This document shows positions 25,770-34,932 of a stretch of DNA of 64,000 nucleotides, in pieces. Below the pieces are notes generated by a model. It saw only the letters and a program-made list of their open reading frames with translations. It did not search any database and was not told the DNA's origin. The position numbers were made by a program, and so were the translations under genes. The DNA comes from Lacticigenium naphthae DSM 19658 (GTDB taxonomy: Bacteria; Bacillota; Bacilli; Lactobacillales; Carnobacteriaceae_A): NCBI RefSeq assembly GCF_000425865.1, contig NZ_AUEG01000003.1, positions 1-64,000 on the forward strand, in the 5' to 3' direction. Each line of letters begins with the position of its first letter. Positions within the stretch are counted from its first letter, which is position 1.

Positions 25770-26715
25770 GATGAACTTCCTTTTTGGTTTTTATATGTTT
25801 TTCACGGATGAAATAGGCTGGGCGTCCCTTCGTTTCAATAAATACTCTTCCAAGATATTCCCCCATGACTCCTAACGAAATAAGTTGAATTCCACCCAGA
25901 AAAAGAATAGCTGCTAATAGTGTTGGATATCCAGCTGAGTTGCTCCCAAAAAGTATAGTTTTGCCTATTTCATAAGCTAAAAACAAAAAAGATATAAGCG
26001 AAGTAAAAAACCCAATGTAAGACCACATCCTCAGCGGCACAGTACTATATGAAGTAATGCCATTTATAGCTAATTTGAATAATTCGGAAAAATCAAATTT
26101 TGTTTCTCCAGCAAATCGTGGCTCTTCTTTATAGCTGATTTCTTTTTTATGAAACCCGATCCAACCATACATCCCCTTCATGTAACGCTCATTTTCTCTT
26201 AATTCACGCAAAGCCATAACACATTTCCTATCTAATAACCGAAAATCTCCTGCACTGGGATAAACTTGTTCACTTGTTATCTTTTGTACGAATTTATAGT
26301 AGGTTTTTGAGAAGAAATTTTTAACCCCATCTTCATCTTCTTTCTTTTCTCTCACAGCATATACATCTTCATATCCCTGTTCCCAGTATTTAATCATTTC
26401 TTCAATAATCTCAGGTGGATGCTGTAAATCTGCATCAAGTATGATGACTGCTTCATCGCTAGCATAATCTAGACCTGCTAGCATAGCTGTTTCTTTTCCA
26501 AAGTTTCTTGAGAGATCTAGATAAGAGACTCTTGGATGATTTTCAGCTTTCTCTTGTAGCAATTCTAAGGTATTGTCTGTACTCCCATCATTAATAAACA
26601 AATAGGTAAACATGTAACCAGAAATATTATGCGTTACTTCGTCTAAGCGATCGACTAGTTTATCAAGCGACTCTGCTTCATTATAAGCAGGAATAATTAT
26701 TGTAATTCCTTTCAT
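25762..26715 (-). CDS. csbB: CsbB-like family 2 glycosyltransferase (polyprenyl-phosphate sugar synthase)
   Basis: A 317-residue GT-A enzyme: GITIIIPAYNEAESLDKLV, FINDGSTDNT, VIILDADLQHPPEII (DxD-like metal site), and SAGDFRLLDRKC, followed by two C-terminal membrane helices (MWSYIGFFTSLISFLFLAYEI, LAAILFLGGIQLISLGVMGEYLGRVF). This is the DPM1/CsbB/GtrB architecture, which loads a sugar (GlcNAc or glucose) onto undecaprenyl phosphate on the cytoplasmic side. With the GtrA flippase and YfhO it forms the wall-polymer glycosylation pathway. The sugar is not determined by the sequence. Confidence 0.9.
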   Translation of the reverse strand: MKGITIIIPAYNEAESLDKLVDRLDEVTHNISGYMFTYLFINDGSTDNTLELLQEKAENHPRVSYLDLSRNFGKETAMLAGLDYASDEAVIILDADLQHPPEIIEEMIKYWEQGYEDVYAVREKKEDEDGVKNFFSKTYYKFVQKITSEQVYPSAGDFRLLDRKCVMALRELRENERYMKGMYGWIGFHKKEISYKEEPRFAGETKFDFSELFKLAINGITSYSTVPLRMWSYIGFFTSLISFLFLAYEIGKTILFGSNSAGYPTLLAAILFLGGIQLISLGVMGEYLGRVFIETKGRPAYFIREKHIKTKKEVHHE

Positions 26716-26740
26716 ATCTTTTGTCCTCCACTCTTGCTTC

Positions 26741-27772
26741 CTATTCGATCATTCCTCTTTTGTAAGAATGATTATACGGTTCGTATGATTTTTCATTCAG
26801 CACAATTGCTGCTTCATTAACCCAATTTGGATTTCTTAAAAGCGGTCGACCTAAAGCTAAAAAATCGGCTTGCTCATCTTCTATGATAAAACTCGCCAGT
26901 TGAGGATCACCCAATTTCCCTACTGTAGCAACGGGAATACCTATTTCTTTTTTGAAGAGAGTAGCCCATTTTGTTTGATATCCTGGATAAACTTTAGTCG
27001 GCTTAACATTGCATAACCCACCACTTGAGACATGCAATACGTCAATTCCTAATTCTTTTAACCATGCAACGATTTGTCTGAACTCTTCTTCAGTCGTACT
27101 ATTTTCAACATAATCCGTTCCTGAGATCCTTACCCATACACTTTTAGAAAAAGACTGTTTCACTTCTTCCACAACTTCTTTTAATAAACAAAAACGATCA
27201 GCTAAAGAATTCTGTCCGTAGCCATCATCTCTTTTATTTGTGACAGGCGATAGAAATTGATTTAGTAAATATCCGTGAGCAGCATGAATTTCAACCATAT
27301 CAAAATTAGCTTTTTCTGCTCTTTCTGCAGCTTTTTTAAATTTTTGAACTGTCTCTTTTATTTCATCGTAGTTTAATTTTTGCGGAGTTTGATACTCTTC
27401 ACTAAAAGCTATGGCACTTGGTGCATAGCTGACTGGTTCATCTTGTGCTTTTCTTCCAGCATGAGCCAACTGTATTCCAATCTTACTTCCTAAGTCGTGT
27501 ACATGCTCAACCAATTCTTTTAGATTAGGAATTTGATCATCATTCCAGATACCCACATCGTTTTTCGTGATACGACCTTCTTTGGTTACCGCACTGGCTT
27601 CCACAATGATTAGTCCCACACCCCCCAGAGCTCGAGCGCCATAATGAGTAAAATGAAACGGAGTGACGATCCCATCTTCTTTCTCAACTTCGTACATGCA
27701 CATCGGCGCCATTACAATTCTATTTTTTAATGATAATTTTTCTGATTCATATGATTGGAACATCTTTAACAA
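26741..27772 (-). CDS. namA: NADPH dehydrogenase NamA / Old Yellow Enzyme (YqjM type)
   Basis: A protein of about 343 residues of the OYE family, thermophilic-like/YqjM branch: LKNRIVMAPMCMYEVEKEDG (with the Cys that tunes FMN), IGIQLAHAGRKA, DMVEIHAAHGYLLNQFLSPVTNKRDDGYG (catalytic His pair and FMN contacts), VRISGTDY and FLALGRPLLRNPNW. It reduces activated C=C bonds with NADPH, probably in detoxification of electrophiles. The start is TTG 27772, 8 nt after GGAGG; the frame extends 24 bp further to another TTG without a ribosome site. Single gene. Confidence 0.9.
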   Translation of the reverse strand: MLKMFQSYESEKLSLKNRIVMAPMCMYEVEKEDGIVTPFHFTHYGARALGGVGLIIVEASAVTKEGRITKNDVGIWNDDQIPNLKELVEHVHDLGSKIGIQLAHAGRKAQDEPVSYAPSAIAFSEEYQTPQKLNYDEIKETVQKFKKAAERAEKANFDMVEIHAAHGYLLNQFLSPVTNKRDDGYGQNSLADRFCLLKEVVEEVKQSFSKSVWVRISGTDYVENSTTEEEFRQIVAWLKELGIDVLHVSSGGLCNVKPTKVYPGYQTKWATLFKKEIGIPVATVGKLGDPQLASFIIEDEQADFLALGRPLLRNPNWVNEAAIVLNEKSYEPYNHSYKRGMIE

Positions 27773-27923
27773 TTTTTTTTCCTCCTTAGTTGACAAACTA
27801 TATTTTAACTAATCTCTTTAAAAAAAGAAATGAAAGCATCTTTTCTAATATCATTTCCTTTTCTGATGTTCAAGAAAAACAGCATACTATATTGGGCACT
27901 CTATCCTCATAAAGGAGGGCAGC

Positions 27924-28010
27924 ATGATTGCCAATTTTTTATTCAAAATAATTTACTCTTACGGTTTTTCGAATGGGAACGACTTCATTTTTTTGCGTTG
28001 GATGGAATAA
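27924..28010 (+). CDS. Possible 28-residue small protein
   Basis: A short frame begins 7-8 nt after a near-perfect AAAGGAGGG ribosome site and encodes MIANFLFKIIYSYGF followed by a polar stretch and RWME. The N-terminus is hydrophobic, as in small membrane peptides. I recognise no family, and no antisense RNA or dedicated terminator is evident apart from a weak AATCT/AGATT hairpin with a T-run about 28 bp downstream. Chance occurrence is possible. Confidence 0.25.
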   Translation: MIANFLFKIIYSYGFSNGNDFIFLRWME

Positions 28011-28613
28011 CAAGTAGGAGCGTTTTATAAAAAGCAATCTGAGAATGAGCGCAAAGATTTTTTTATTCTTGACATTCTATGTCTATCATTCAAGAATCAC
28101 TCTTAAGTTCTTTCACAAGAAAATGAATCTCCGTTTGCTCCTTCACAATAAAATCGATTTATTCAAAAACTCGAACGCTTTTTCTACTATATCCTGTTAT
28201 TCTTTAATGCCGACTTTTTGAATCTTCTCCCCCTTATCCTACTCTTCCACCTAGAAAAACATTTCTTCTGATTGTGAACGGGTACTTCTCCTCATCTCGA
28301 AGACTTCTTGTATACTACCCCTCGTTCAAACTTGTAGAAGAATGACTGCGTTGTCTATTCTATTATCTAACAGAATGGACTTGTACATATTTAGCATTTT
28401 TAAAACCGTTTACATTAATATAATGCCTTAATCCTGCTCAATTATTTGAAAAAATCACAATTATACTATAAAATAATTTATAGTCTCAAAATCTATAAAC
28501 TCATTTGTTAAAGATAGACTTCAAGTAATTATTATCATTTTACCATTTAACAACTACTTTACGAGTGAGTTTCTTCTCTTTTGAGAACTAAATTATTCTG
28601 AGGAGGAATACCC
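28011..28613. promoter_or_regulatory. Long leader of the PTS gene with cre-like site and inverted repeat
   Basis: About 600 bp without a convincing gene. A cre-like sequence TGTAAACGGTTTTA (minus strand, 28401-28414; one mismatch to TGWAANCGNTNWCA) and a perfect operator-like repeat ACTATAAA-N4-TTTATAGT (28465-28484) lie upstream of the PTS permease. AT-rich -10-like hexamers overlap the repeat. CcpA control is plausible; the specific regulator is unknown. Confidence 0.45.
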
Positions 28614-30245
28614 ATGAAAAACAAGATAATGGATACTCTACAAGGTCTCGGTAGAACATTCATGCTGCCTATTGCCTTACTTCCGGCTGCAGGTCTTATG
28701 TTAGGTATCGGAGCATCTTTTACTGGAGATTCATTTATTAGTTTATATAACCTCGAAGGCATCCTCGGGGAAGGAACCATTCTCAACGGATTCTTAGCAA
28801 TTTTGAGAGACTCCGGTGATGTTATTTTTGGAAACTTGCCTTTATTCTTTGCAATTGCTGTTGCATTGGGTATGGCGAAAGCTGCAAAAGAGGTTGCTGC
28901 TCTAGCATCTGCAGTTGGTTATTTGATGATGTATGCATCAATGACAAGTACGATTGCTAACTTTAGAGACATTGATCAATTAAATCAAACTGCTGGTTTA
29001 GTTGGATCTGTTCTTGGCTTTGATAACACCTTGAATATGGGCGTTTTTGGTGGGATCATCATCGGCTTGATTGTAGCAGCTTTACACAATCGTTTTTACA
29101 AAGTCGAATTCCCAGATGCTCTCTCATTCTTCGCGGGCACTCGCTTCGTTCCTATCATTTCTGCTTTCGTTGCCGTATTAGTCGGTATCGTAATGTCTTT
29201 CATTTGGCCTTTTGCCGGATCTGCAATTGCATGGTTAGGCGAAGCCGTTGCTGATTTAGGCTATTTCGGTACATTCTTGTATGGTTATATTTATCGTATT
29301 TTGATTCCATTAGGACTTCATCATGTTTTCTATCTCCCATTCTGGCAAACTGCTTTGGGTGGTACTGCTGAAGTTGGTGGCCAAGTGGTTGAAGGAGCAC
29401 AAAATATTTTATTCGCTCAATTAGCCGCCGGACAACCAATCGATCCGGAAGCTGCTCGTTTCTTTGCTGGTATGTTCCCGTTCATGATTTTCGGTTTCCC
29501 AGCAGCTGCATTTGCAATGTACCAAGCTGCAAAACCAGAACGTAAAAAAGATGTGAAAGGCTTAATGTTCTCAGCTTCTCTAACTTCGATTTTTACAGGG
29601 ATCACGGAGCCAATTGAGTTCTCATTCTTATTTGCCTCCCCATTTCTATATTTCGGGGTACATGGTGTTCTAGCCGCCTTCTCCTTCATGCTCATGCATA
29701 TATTGGAAGTTGGTGTGGGCGTAACCTTCTCTGGTGGACTACTTGACTTTGTCTTGTATGGTATCTTACCTGGTCAGGAAATGACCAACTGGATTCCAGT
29801 AGTCGTTGTCGGGTTAATTTACGGAGTTGTTTATTATTTAGTATTCCGTTTCTTCATTCACAAATTTGATTTGAAAACTCCTGGTCGTGAAGAAGGAGAC
29901 CAAGAGGCAAAAATGTATACAAAAGCTGACTACAAAGCTAAACAACATGGAAAATCAGGAGACGGATCTGAACCTATTCAAGATGAAATGTCTCAAGATA
30001 TCGTAACTGGATTAGGCGGACCAGACAATCTAAATACTGTCGACAACTGTGCAACGCGTTTACGTGTTAATGTTAAAGATAGTACCAAAATTGATGAAAG
30101 TTTATTGAAATCAACTGGTGCTGCTGGTGTGACAAGCAGCGGTAACAATGTTCAAGTAATTTATGGGCCAAAAGTTTCAAACATTAAACAGAATCTTGAT
30201 GAATACCTTTCATCCGTGGGTAAAACTCCTTCAAACGATGAATAA
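28614..30245 (+). CDS. PTS EIICB, glucose/maltose class
   Basis: A 543-residue enzyme II. Residues 1-430 form the EIIC membrane domain of the glucose superfamily (GRTFMLPIALLPAAGLMLGIG, GITEPIEFSFLFASPFLYFGVH with the sugar-binding GITEPIEF motif). A linker of about 40 polar residues leads to an EIIB domain (about 455-540) with the phosphorylated Cys in NCATRLRVNV. No EIIA domain is fused, so EIIA must be supplied elsewhere. The GGxxE-type insert (GLHHVFYLPFWQTALGG) resembles MalT/PtsG transporters; maltose, glucose or a related glucoside is expected. GAGGAGG precedes the ATG; a cre-like site lies 200 bp upstream. Confidence 0.9.
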   Translation: MKNKIMDTLQGLGRTFMLPIALLPAAGLMLGIGASFTGDSFISLYNLEGILGEGTILNGFLAILRDSGDVIFGNLPLFFAIAVALGMAKAAKEVAALASAVGYLMMYASMTSTIANFRDIDQLNQTAGLVGSVLGFDNTLNMGVFGGIIIGLIVAALHNRFYKVEFPDALSFFAGTRFVPIISAFVAVLVGIVMSFIWPFAGSAIAWLGEAVADLGYFGTFLYGYIYRILIPLGLHHVFYLPFWQTALGGTAEVGGQVVEGAQNILFAQLAAGQPIDPEAARFFAGMFPFMIFGFPAAAFAMYQAAKPERKKDVKGLMFSASLTSIFTGITEPIEFSFLFASPFLYFGVHGVLAAFSFMLMHILEVGVGVTFSGGLLDFVLYGILPGQEMTNWIPVVVVGLIYGVVYYLVFRFFIHKFDLKTPGREEGDQEAKMYTKADYKAKQHGKSGDGSEPIQDEMSQDIVTGLGGPDNLNTVDNCATRLRVNVKDSTKIDESLLKSTGAAGVTSSGNNVQVIYGPKVSNIKQNLDEYLSSVGKTPSNDE

Positions 30246-30303
30246 AATAATAAAACAAGACGCGTATTCCATAATTGGAATACGCGTCTTGTTTTATTAT
30301 TTT
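30246..30303. terminator. Bidirectional terminator between the PTS gene and guaA
   Basis: An unusually long, nearly perfect stem of about 26 bp around GACGCGTATTCC / GGAATACGCGTC with A/T arms. It begins right after the PTS stop and reaches the guaA stop codon. Confidence 0.9.
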
Positions 30304-31858
30304 ATTCCCACTCGATTGTTGAAGGTGGCTTGGAAGTTATATCGTAAACCACACGATTAATATGGCCAACTTCATTCACCAAACGCGTAGAAATTTTTTC
30401 TAATACAGGGTATGGAATGCGTGCCCAATCGGATGTCATTCCATCAATTGAAGTCACCGCACGAATTCCAATTGTGTAATCATAGGTTCTTCCATCACCC
30501 ATTACCCCCACACTTTTAAATCCTGGTAGGACAGTAAAATATTGCCAGATTTCTTTATCTAATCCAGCATTTGCTATTTCTTCTCTCAAAATTGCGTCAC
30601 TTTCACGAACGATCTCTAATTTTTCTTCAGTAACTTCTCCTAAGACACGAATTGCTAGCCCTGGTCCTGGGAATGGTTGCCGCCAAACTAGTTCACTCGG
30701 CATACCTAATTCTTCTCCTAACAGTCGGACTTCATCTTTGAATAGCGTATTCATAGGTTCAATAAGCTGGAAATCCATTTCTTCAGGTAGTCCACCCACG
30801 TTGTGATGTGATTTAATTGTTTGAGCAGTAGCCGTTCCACTTTCAATTACGTCTGTGTACAATGTTCCTTGCGCTAAATATTCTACACCATCTAGTTTAA
30901 TAGCTTCTTCTGCAAATATTTCAATAAACTCATGTCCGATTATTTTTCTCTTCTCTTCGGGGTCACTTACACCCTTTAGTTTAGACATAAATCTCTCTTT
31001 TGCATCCACTCTGATAATGTTCAAGCCGAATTTTCCGATCAGGCTCTCCATTACCTGATCCCCTTCGTCCTTGCGCAAGAGACCGTGATCAACAAAGATA
31101 CAAACAAGCTGATCTTGAATCGATTTCTGTAAGAGGACCCCTGTCACACTGGAATCAACTCCACCTGACAGTCCTAACAATACTTTTTTGTCGCCGACTT
31201 TATTTTTTATCTCCTCTACCTGCGCATCAATAAAATTACTCATGTTCCAATCTCCTAAAAATCCGCAAATAGAATAAGCAAAGTTTTTAAGTAACTGATC
31301 TCCATGTATAGAATGACGAACTTCAGGATGAAATTGTACGCCATAAAGCTTTTTTTCTTTATTTTCCATAGCTGCAATTGGACAATGAGGATTGGTTGCC
31401 GTGATCTCGAATCCCTCAGGAAGTCCTGTTACGTAATCCCCATGACTCATCCAGACACTTTCAGTGCTTTCCATATCCTTAAATAATGCTTGATCAACCT
31501 CTTGAATGGCGATTTCTGATTTTCCGTACTCTCTTTTCCCAGCTAGCTCAACTACTCCGTTGAATTCTTTTGCAATCAGCTGCATCCCATAACAAATACC
31601 TAAAATCGGAATACCCAAGTTGAAAATTTCCGGATCAATAGCAAAGGCACCCGCATCATAAACACTCATTGGACCACCTGAAAAAATGATTCCCTTTACA
31701 TTGATTTCTTTTAATTCATCAGCACTTATTGTATGTGCATAGAGTTTTGAGTAAATGCCAAATTCTCTCATTCTTCTGGTGATCAGTTGATTGTATTGAC
31801 TTCCAAAATCTAATACAACCATTGTTTCTAAAGCTTCCAATCCTTTTTCTGCTTGCAC
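30302..31858 (-). CDS. guaA: GMP synthase (glutamine-hydrolysing)
   Basis: A 518-residue two-domain enzyme: class I glutamine amidotransferase ([16 protein letters not shown], nucleophile Cys in LGICYGMQ, His/Glu in GVQFHPEV), then an ATP-pyrophosphatase domain with [13 protein letters not shown] and the dimerisation domain ending KPPSTIEWE. It converts XMP to GMP. The start is GTG 31858, with AGGAG 8 nt upstream; the frame extends 9 bp further to another GTG overlapping that site. It follows coaA by 17 bp and is probably cotranscribed with it. Confidence 0.96.
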   Translation of the reverse strand: MQAEKGLEALETMVVLDFGSQYNQLITRRMREFGIYSKLYAHTISADELKEINVKGIIFSGGPMSVYDAGAFAIDPEIFNLGIPILGICYGMQLIAKEFNGVVELAGKREYGKSEIAIQEVDQALFKDMESTESVWMSHGDYVTGLPEGFEITATNPHCPIAAMENKEKKLYGVQFHPEVRHSIHGDQLLKNFAYSICGFLGDWNMSNFIDAQVEEIKNKVGDKKVLLGLSGGVDSSVTGVLLQKSIQDQLVCIFVDHGLLRKDEGDQVMESLIGKFGLNIIRVDAKERFMSKLKGVSDPEEKRKIIGHEFIEIFAEEAIKLDGVEYLAQGTLYTDVIESGTATAQTIKSHHNVGGLPEEMDFQLIEPMNTLFKDEVRLLGEELGMPSELVWRQPFPGPGLAIRVLGEVTEEKLEIVRESDAILREEIANAGLDKEIWQYFTVLPGFKSVGVMGDGRTYDYTIGIRAVTSIDGMTSDWARIPYPVLEKISTRLVNEVGHINRVVYDITSKPPSTIEWE

Positions 31859-31875
31859 GTAAGTCACTCCTAAGA

Positions 31876-32799
31876 TTAATATTTTTTTAATAAAATTTGA
31901 TCAATAAAATGGTTTTGCGTTTTATGAATGATCATATTTGCACGGAAACGAGTTGGAAGAATATATTCTTCCAGGTTTTTCAAGTTTATTTTTTTCCATA
32001 CATTTCGTGCCATATCAAATGCCTCTTCCCGGCTTCCGATTGCATATTTGTAGTAATAGTTTTCTGGATCAGTAAAAGCAGTCTGTAAAAGTATCCCAAA
32101 TCTTTGCAGATACCATTTTTCAATTCTCTGCGGCTCTGCATCCACATAAATAGAGAAATCAAAGAAGTCACTCACATAAATCTTTTCGCTTGACGGAAGT
32201 TGCAACACATTGATACCTTCCACTATTAAAATGTCTGGTTGATGAGTTTCCTCAAAAGAACCTGAAATAATATCATAGTGTTCATGCGAATAAACAGGGA
32301 TTTGAACATCTTTACGTCCATTCTTCATATCACTAAGAAAATGAACTAAACGATCCATATCGTAGCTCTCTGGAAAACCTTTCCGATCCATGATCCCTCG
32401 ACGTTTCAACTCTTTATTTGGATATAAAAACCCATCAGTCGTCACGAGTTCCACCCGCTTATTTTTATATGCTCGAGACATTAATATCTGCAACAAGCGT
32501 GCAATCGTACTTTTCCCAACGGCTACACTCCCTGCAACCCCTATTATATAGGGATCATTTTTCAAAGGTTGATCCAATAATTTTTTCTTTTCCTGCTGAT
32601 GTTTTGCGTAATGATTTATATATGTATGCATAACTTGTAAAATAGGCATATATATTTCTTTGACATCTTTCATGGAAAGACGATCATTAAGGGACCGTAA
32701 AGCATCTAATTCCGCATCTGACAAACTGATTCCCCTATCTACAGGCATTCTTTTCCATTCGTCACGATCGATTATATAAAAAGTATCTGATTCTTTCAT
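31876..32799 (-). CDS. coaA: Type I pantothenate kinase
   Basis: A 307-residue P-loop kinase with Walker [13 protein letters not shown] at 87-98, [27 protein letters not shown] and the R-N-Y type C-terminus of bacterial CoaA ([27 protein letters not shown]). It phosphorylates pantothenate in the first step of CoA synthesis and is normally feedback-inhibited by CoA. First gene of a two-gene unit with guaA; divergent from the mevalonate operon, with about 190 bp of shared promoter region. Confidence 0.96.
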   Translation of the reverse strand: MKESDTFYIIDRDEWKRMPVDRGISLSDAELDALRSLNDRLSMKDVKEIYMPILQVMHTYINHYAKHQQEKKKLLDQPLKNDPYIIGVAGSVAVGKSTIARLLQILMSRAYKNKRVELVTTDGFLYPNKELKRRGIMDRKGFPESYDMDRLVHFLSDMKNGRKDVQIPVYSHEHYDIISGSFEETHQPDILIVEGINVLQLPSSEKIYVSDFFDFSIYVDAEPQRIEKWYLQRFGILLQTAFTDPENYYYKYAIGSREEAFDMARNVWKKINLKNLEEYILPTRFRANMIIHKTQNHFIDQILLKKY

Positions 32800-32989
32800 T
32801 TTTCACCATCCTTGTGGAGTTCATTTTTGATAAGTTTGGTTTTTAACATTGTAACAAATAATAGCATACTTTTATTCAGAAAAAAGAAACTATCTTTCAA
32901 TTCTTTTTATTTTCATCAATTCTTTAGTGAATCTTAATTTTTATTTGTTATTTTGTAAGAAGAATGACATTCACAGAAGGGAACCGCTT

Positions 32990-33934
32990 ATGGAGAAAAA
33001 TAAACCTACAGCTTTGGGAAAAGCACACGGGAAAATCATTTTAATTGGCGAACATTCAGTAGTATACGAAAAACCCGCCATTGCTATTCCGTTTAAAGCT
33101 ACAACCGTTTCAATAAAAATAGTCTATGTTCCCGGAGAAGTCTCTATCAAAAGTGATTATTTTACCGGTGTGTTGACTCATGTTCCTATTGAACTTGAAA
33201 ATATTAAACAACTTATCATAAAAACATGTCAACTGATTCAATTACCTCTTGCTAATTTCCAGTTAGATGTAAGCAGCTCTATTCCCTTTGAAAGAGGGAT
33301 GGGTTCAAGTGCAGCCATCGCAGTAGCTACAGTTCGTGCTTTATACGCTTACTGTGATATTCCATTAACAAAAGAAGTCTTACTTGAATTAGTTGATTTT
33401 TCAGAGACTATCGCGCACGGTAATCCTAGTGGGCTAGATGCTCGAATCACTAGTTTCGATGAACCTCTCTACTATCAAAAAAACCGACCTTTTGTTCCCT
33501 TTGATTTTGTTTTAGACGCCGTCTTGATCGTCGCAGACACGGGAATAAAAGGTCAAACAAAAGAAGCGGTCAAAGCAGTAGCTAAACTGTGTGTTGAAGA
33601 TCCCAAAACCACCGCTGAAATAATGAACAAGCTTGAGAATTTGACGATTGGCACAAAAAAAGCTTTGCTTGAAAACAACCCTGCTCTTGTGGGATCGTAT
33701 TTAACAGGAGCTCACAGACTATTAGCCGATTTGACCGTAAGTTCCCAAAAACTTGATCAATTGGTGACCGTTGCACTTGCTTCAGGATCTATAGGAGCAA
33801 AATTGACTGGTGGTGGCCGAGGTGGTTGTATGATTGCTTTAGCTCATGATTTCCAGCAAGCAGAGAAAATTTCTAGCAAACTTGTTAAAGCTGGTGCCAC
33901 TCAAACATGGATTCATTCATTAGGAGCTGAATAA
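32990..33934 (+). CDS. mvk: Mevalonate kinase
   Basis: A 314-residue GHMP kinase: ALGKAHGKIILIGEHSVVYEKPAIAIPF at the N-terminus (KxxLxGEH), the ATP loop FERGMGSSAAIAVATVRAL, NPSGLDARI with the catalytic Asp, and the C-terminal GAKLTGGGRGGCMIALA. It phosphorylates mevalonate at O5. The start is ATG 32990 after AGAAGGGAA; the frame extends to 32927 without ribosome-site support. First gene of the mevalonate operon mvk-mvaD-mvaK2-fni. Confidence 0.95.
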   Translation: MEKNKPTALGKAHGKIILIGEHSVVYEKPAIAIPFKATTVSIKIVYVPGEVSIKSDYFTGVLTHVPIELENIKQLIIKTCQLIQLPLANFQLDVSSSIPFERGMGSSAAIAVATVRALYAYCDIPLTKEVLLELVDFSETIAHGNPSGLDARITSFDEPLYYQKNRPFVPFDFVLDAVLIVADTGIKGQTKEAVKAVAKLCVEDPKTTAEIMNKLENLTIGTKKALLENNPALVGSYLTGAHRLLADLTVSSQKLDQLVTVALASGSIGAKLTGGGRGGCMIALAHDFQQAEKISSKLVKAGATQTWIHSLGAE

Positions 33935-33935
33935 T

Positions 33936-34931
33936 TTGATAACAATAAAAACTGTGCGCGCGCATACAAATATTGCCTTAATAAAGTATTGGGGGAAAAA
34001 AGATGAAGAATTGATTATTCCTATGAATAGTTCTCTTTCTTTAACTCTGGATGCTTTTTATACAGATACGAGTGTATCTTTTAGCTCTACATATGAAAAA
34101 GATACTTTTTACCTTAACGGAATAGAACAAGATGAAAAGGCTTTTGAGAAATTGAAACCCGTTATTCAGCAAATACGTGAGTGGAGCAATGTAACCTCCC
34201 CCCTCTTGATAGAAAGTTACAACCATGTTCCGACGGCAGCAGGTCTTGCTTCGTCTGCTTCAGGAATGGCAGCTCTAGCTGGGGCTGCAAGTCTCGCAGC
34301 TGGGCTTACGTTGACCCAAACAGAACTCTCTCGTTTGGCAAGACTCGGTTCTGGTTCTGCAACACGCAGTATTTTTGGTGGATTTGCTGAATGGCAAAAA
34401 GGCACGAGTGACAAAGATTCTTATGCTATTCCAATTGCCGAGGCAGATTGGGATATTGGGATGATTTTCCTCATTTTAAATAAGAACAAGAAAAAAATTT
34501 CAAGTAGAGAAGCCATGCAACGGGCAGTCAATACGTCTCCTTATTACTCTGGGTGGCTAGAATCAACTGCGGAGGATATTGAAGAAATGAAACTAGCGCT
34601 TGCTGAAAAAAACTTTACCCGCGTAGGTGAATTGACAGAAGCAAGTGCTCTAAAAATGCATGCTTTAAATTTTTCTGCCAGCCCTCCTTTCACTTACTGG
34701 GAACCAGAAACGTTACAAGCCATGAAAAAGGTTGAATCTTTAAGAGAAAAAGGGTTTTCCTGCTTTTACACAATGGATGCTGGACCCAATGTGAAAGTGT
34801 TATGTAGATTAAGTGAAGCCGAAGCTTTGATAAACGAACTCAAACAATCATTTAATGAATATACAATAGTTTTATCCAAACCTGGACGAGGAATCGAAGA
34901 AATTTCTTCTCCTAACAAGGAGGTAACCTAA
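33936..34931 (+). CDS. mvaD: Diphosphomevalonate decarboxylase
   Basis: A 331-residue GHMP protein: VRAHTNIALIKYWGKKDEELIIPMNSSLSLTLD, the loop PTAAGLASSASGMAALAGAAS, SGSATRSIFGGFAEW and YTMDAGPNVKVL (catalytic Asp in DAGPN). It makes isopentenyl diphosphate from mevalonate diphosphate with ATP. It starts at TTG 33936, one base after the mvk stop; the AGGAG ribosome site lies inside the end of mvk. Second gene of the operon. Confidence 0.95.
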   Translation: MITIKTVRAHTNIALIKYWGKKDEELIIPMNSSLSLTLDAFYTDTSVSFSSTYEKDTFYLNGIEQDEKAFEKLKPVIQQIREWSNVTSPLLIESYNHVPTAAGLASSASGMAALAGAASLAAGLTLTQTELSRLARLGSGSATRSIFGGFAEWQKGTSDKDSYAIPIAEADWDIGMIFLILNKNKKKISSREAMQRAVNTSPYYSGWLESTAEDIEEMKLALAEKNFTRVGELTEASALKMHALNFSASPPFTYWEPETLQAMKKVESLREKGFSCFYTMDAGPNVKVLCRLSEAEALINELKQSFNEYTIVLSKPGRGIEEISSPNKEVT

Positions 34932-34932
34932 T

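Noticed and set aside
27830-28030. 66-codon plus-strand frame between namA and the PTS gene
   Set aside because: No ribosome site at its start and F/L-rich low-complexity translation from T-rich DNA. A shorter frame in another phase (27924-28010) has the better ribosome site.
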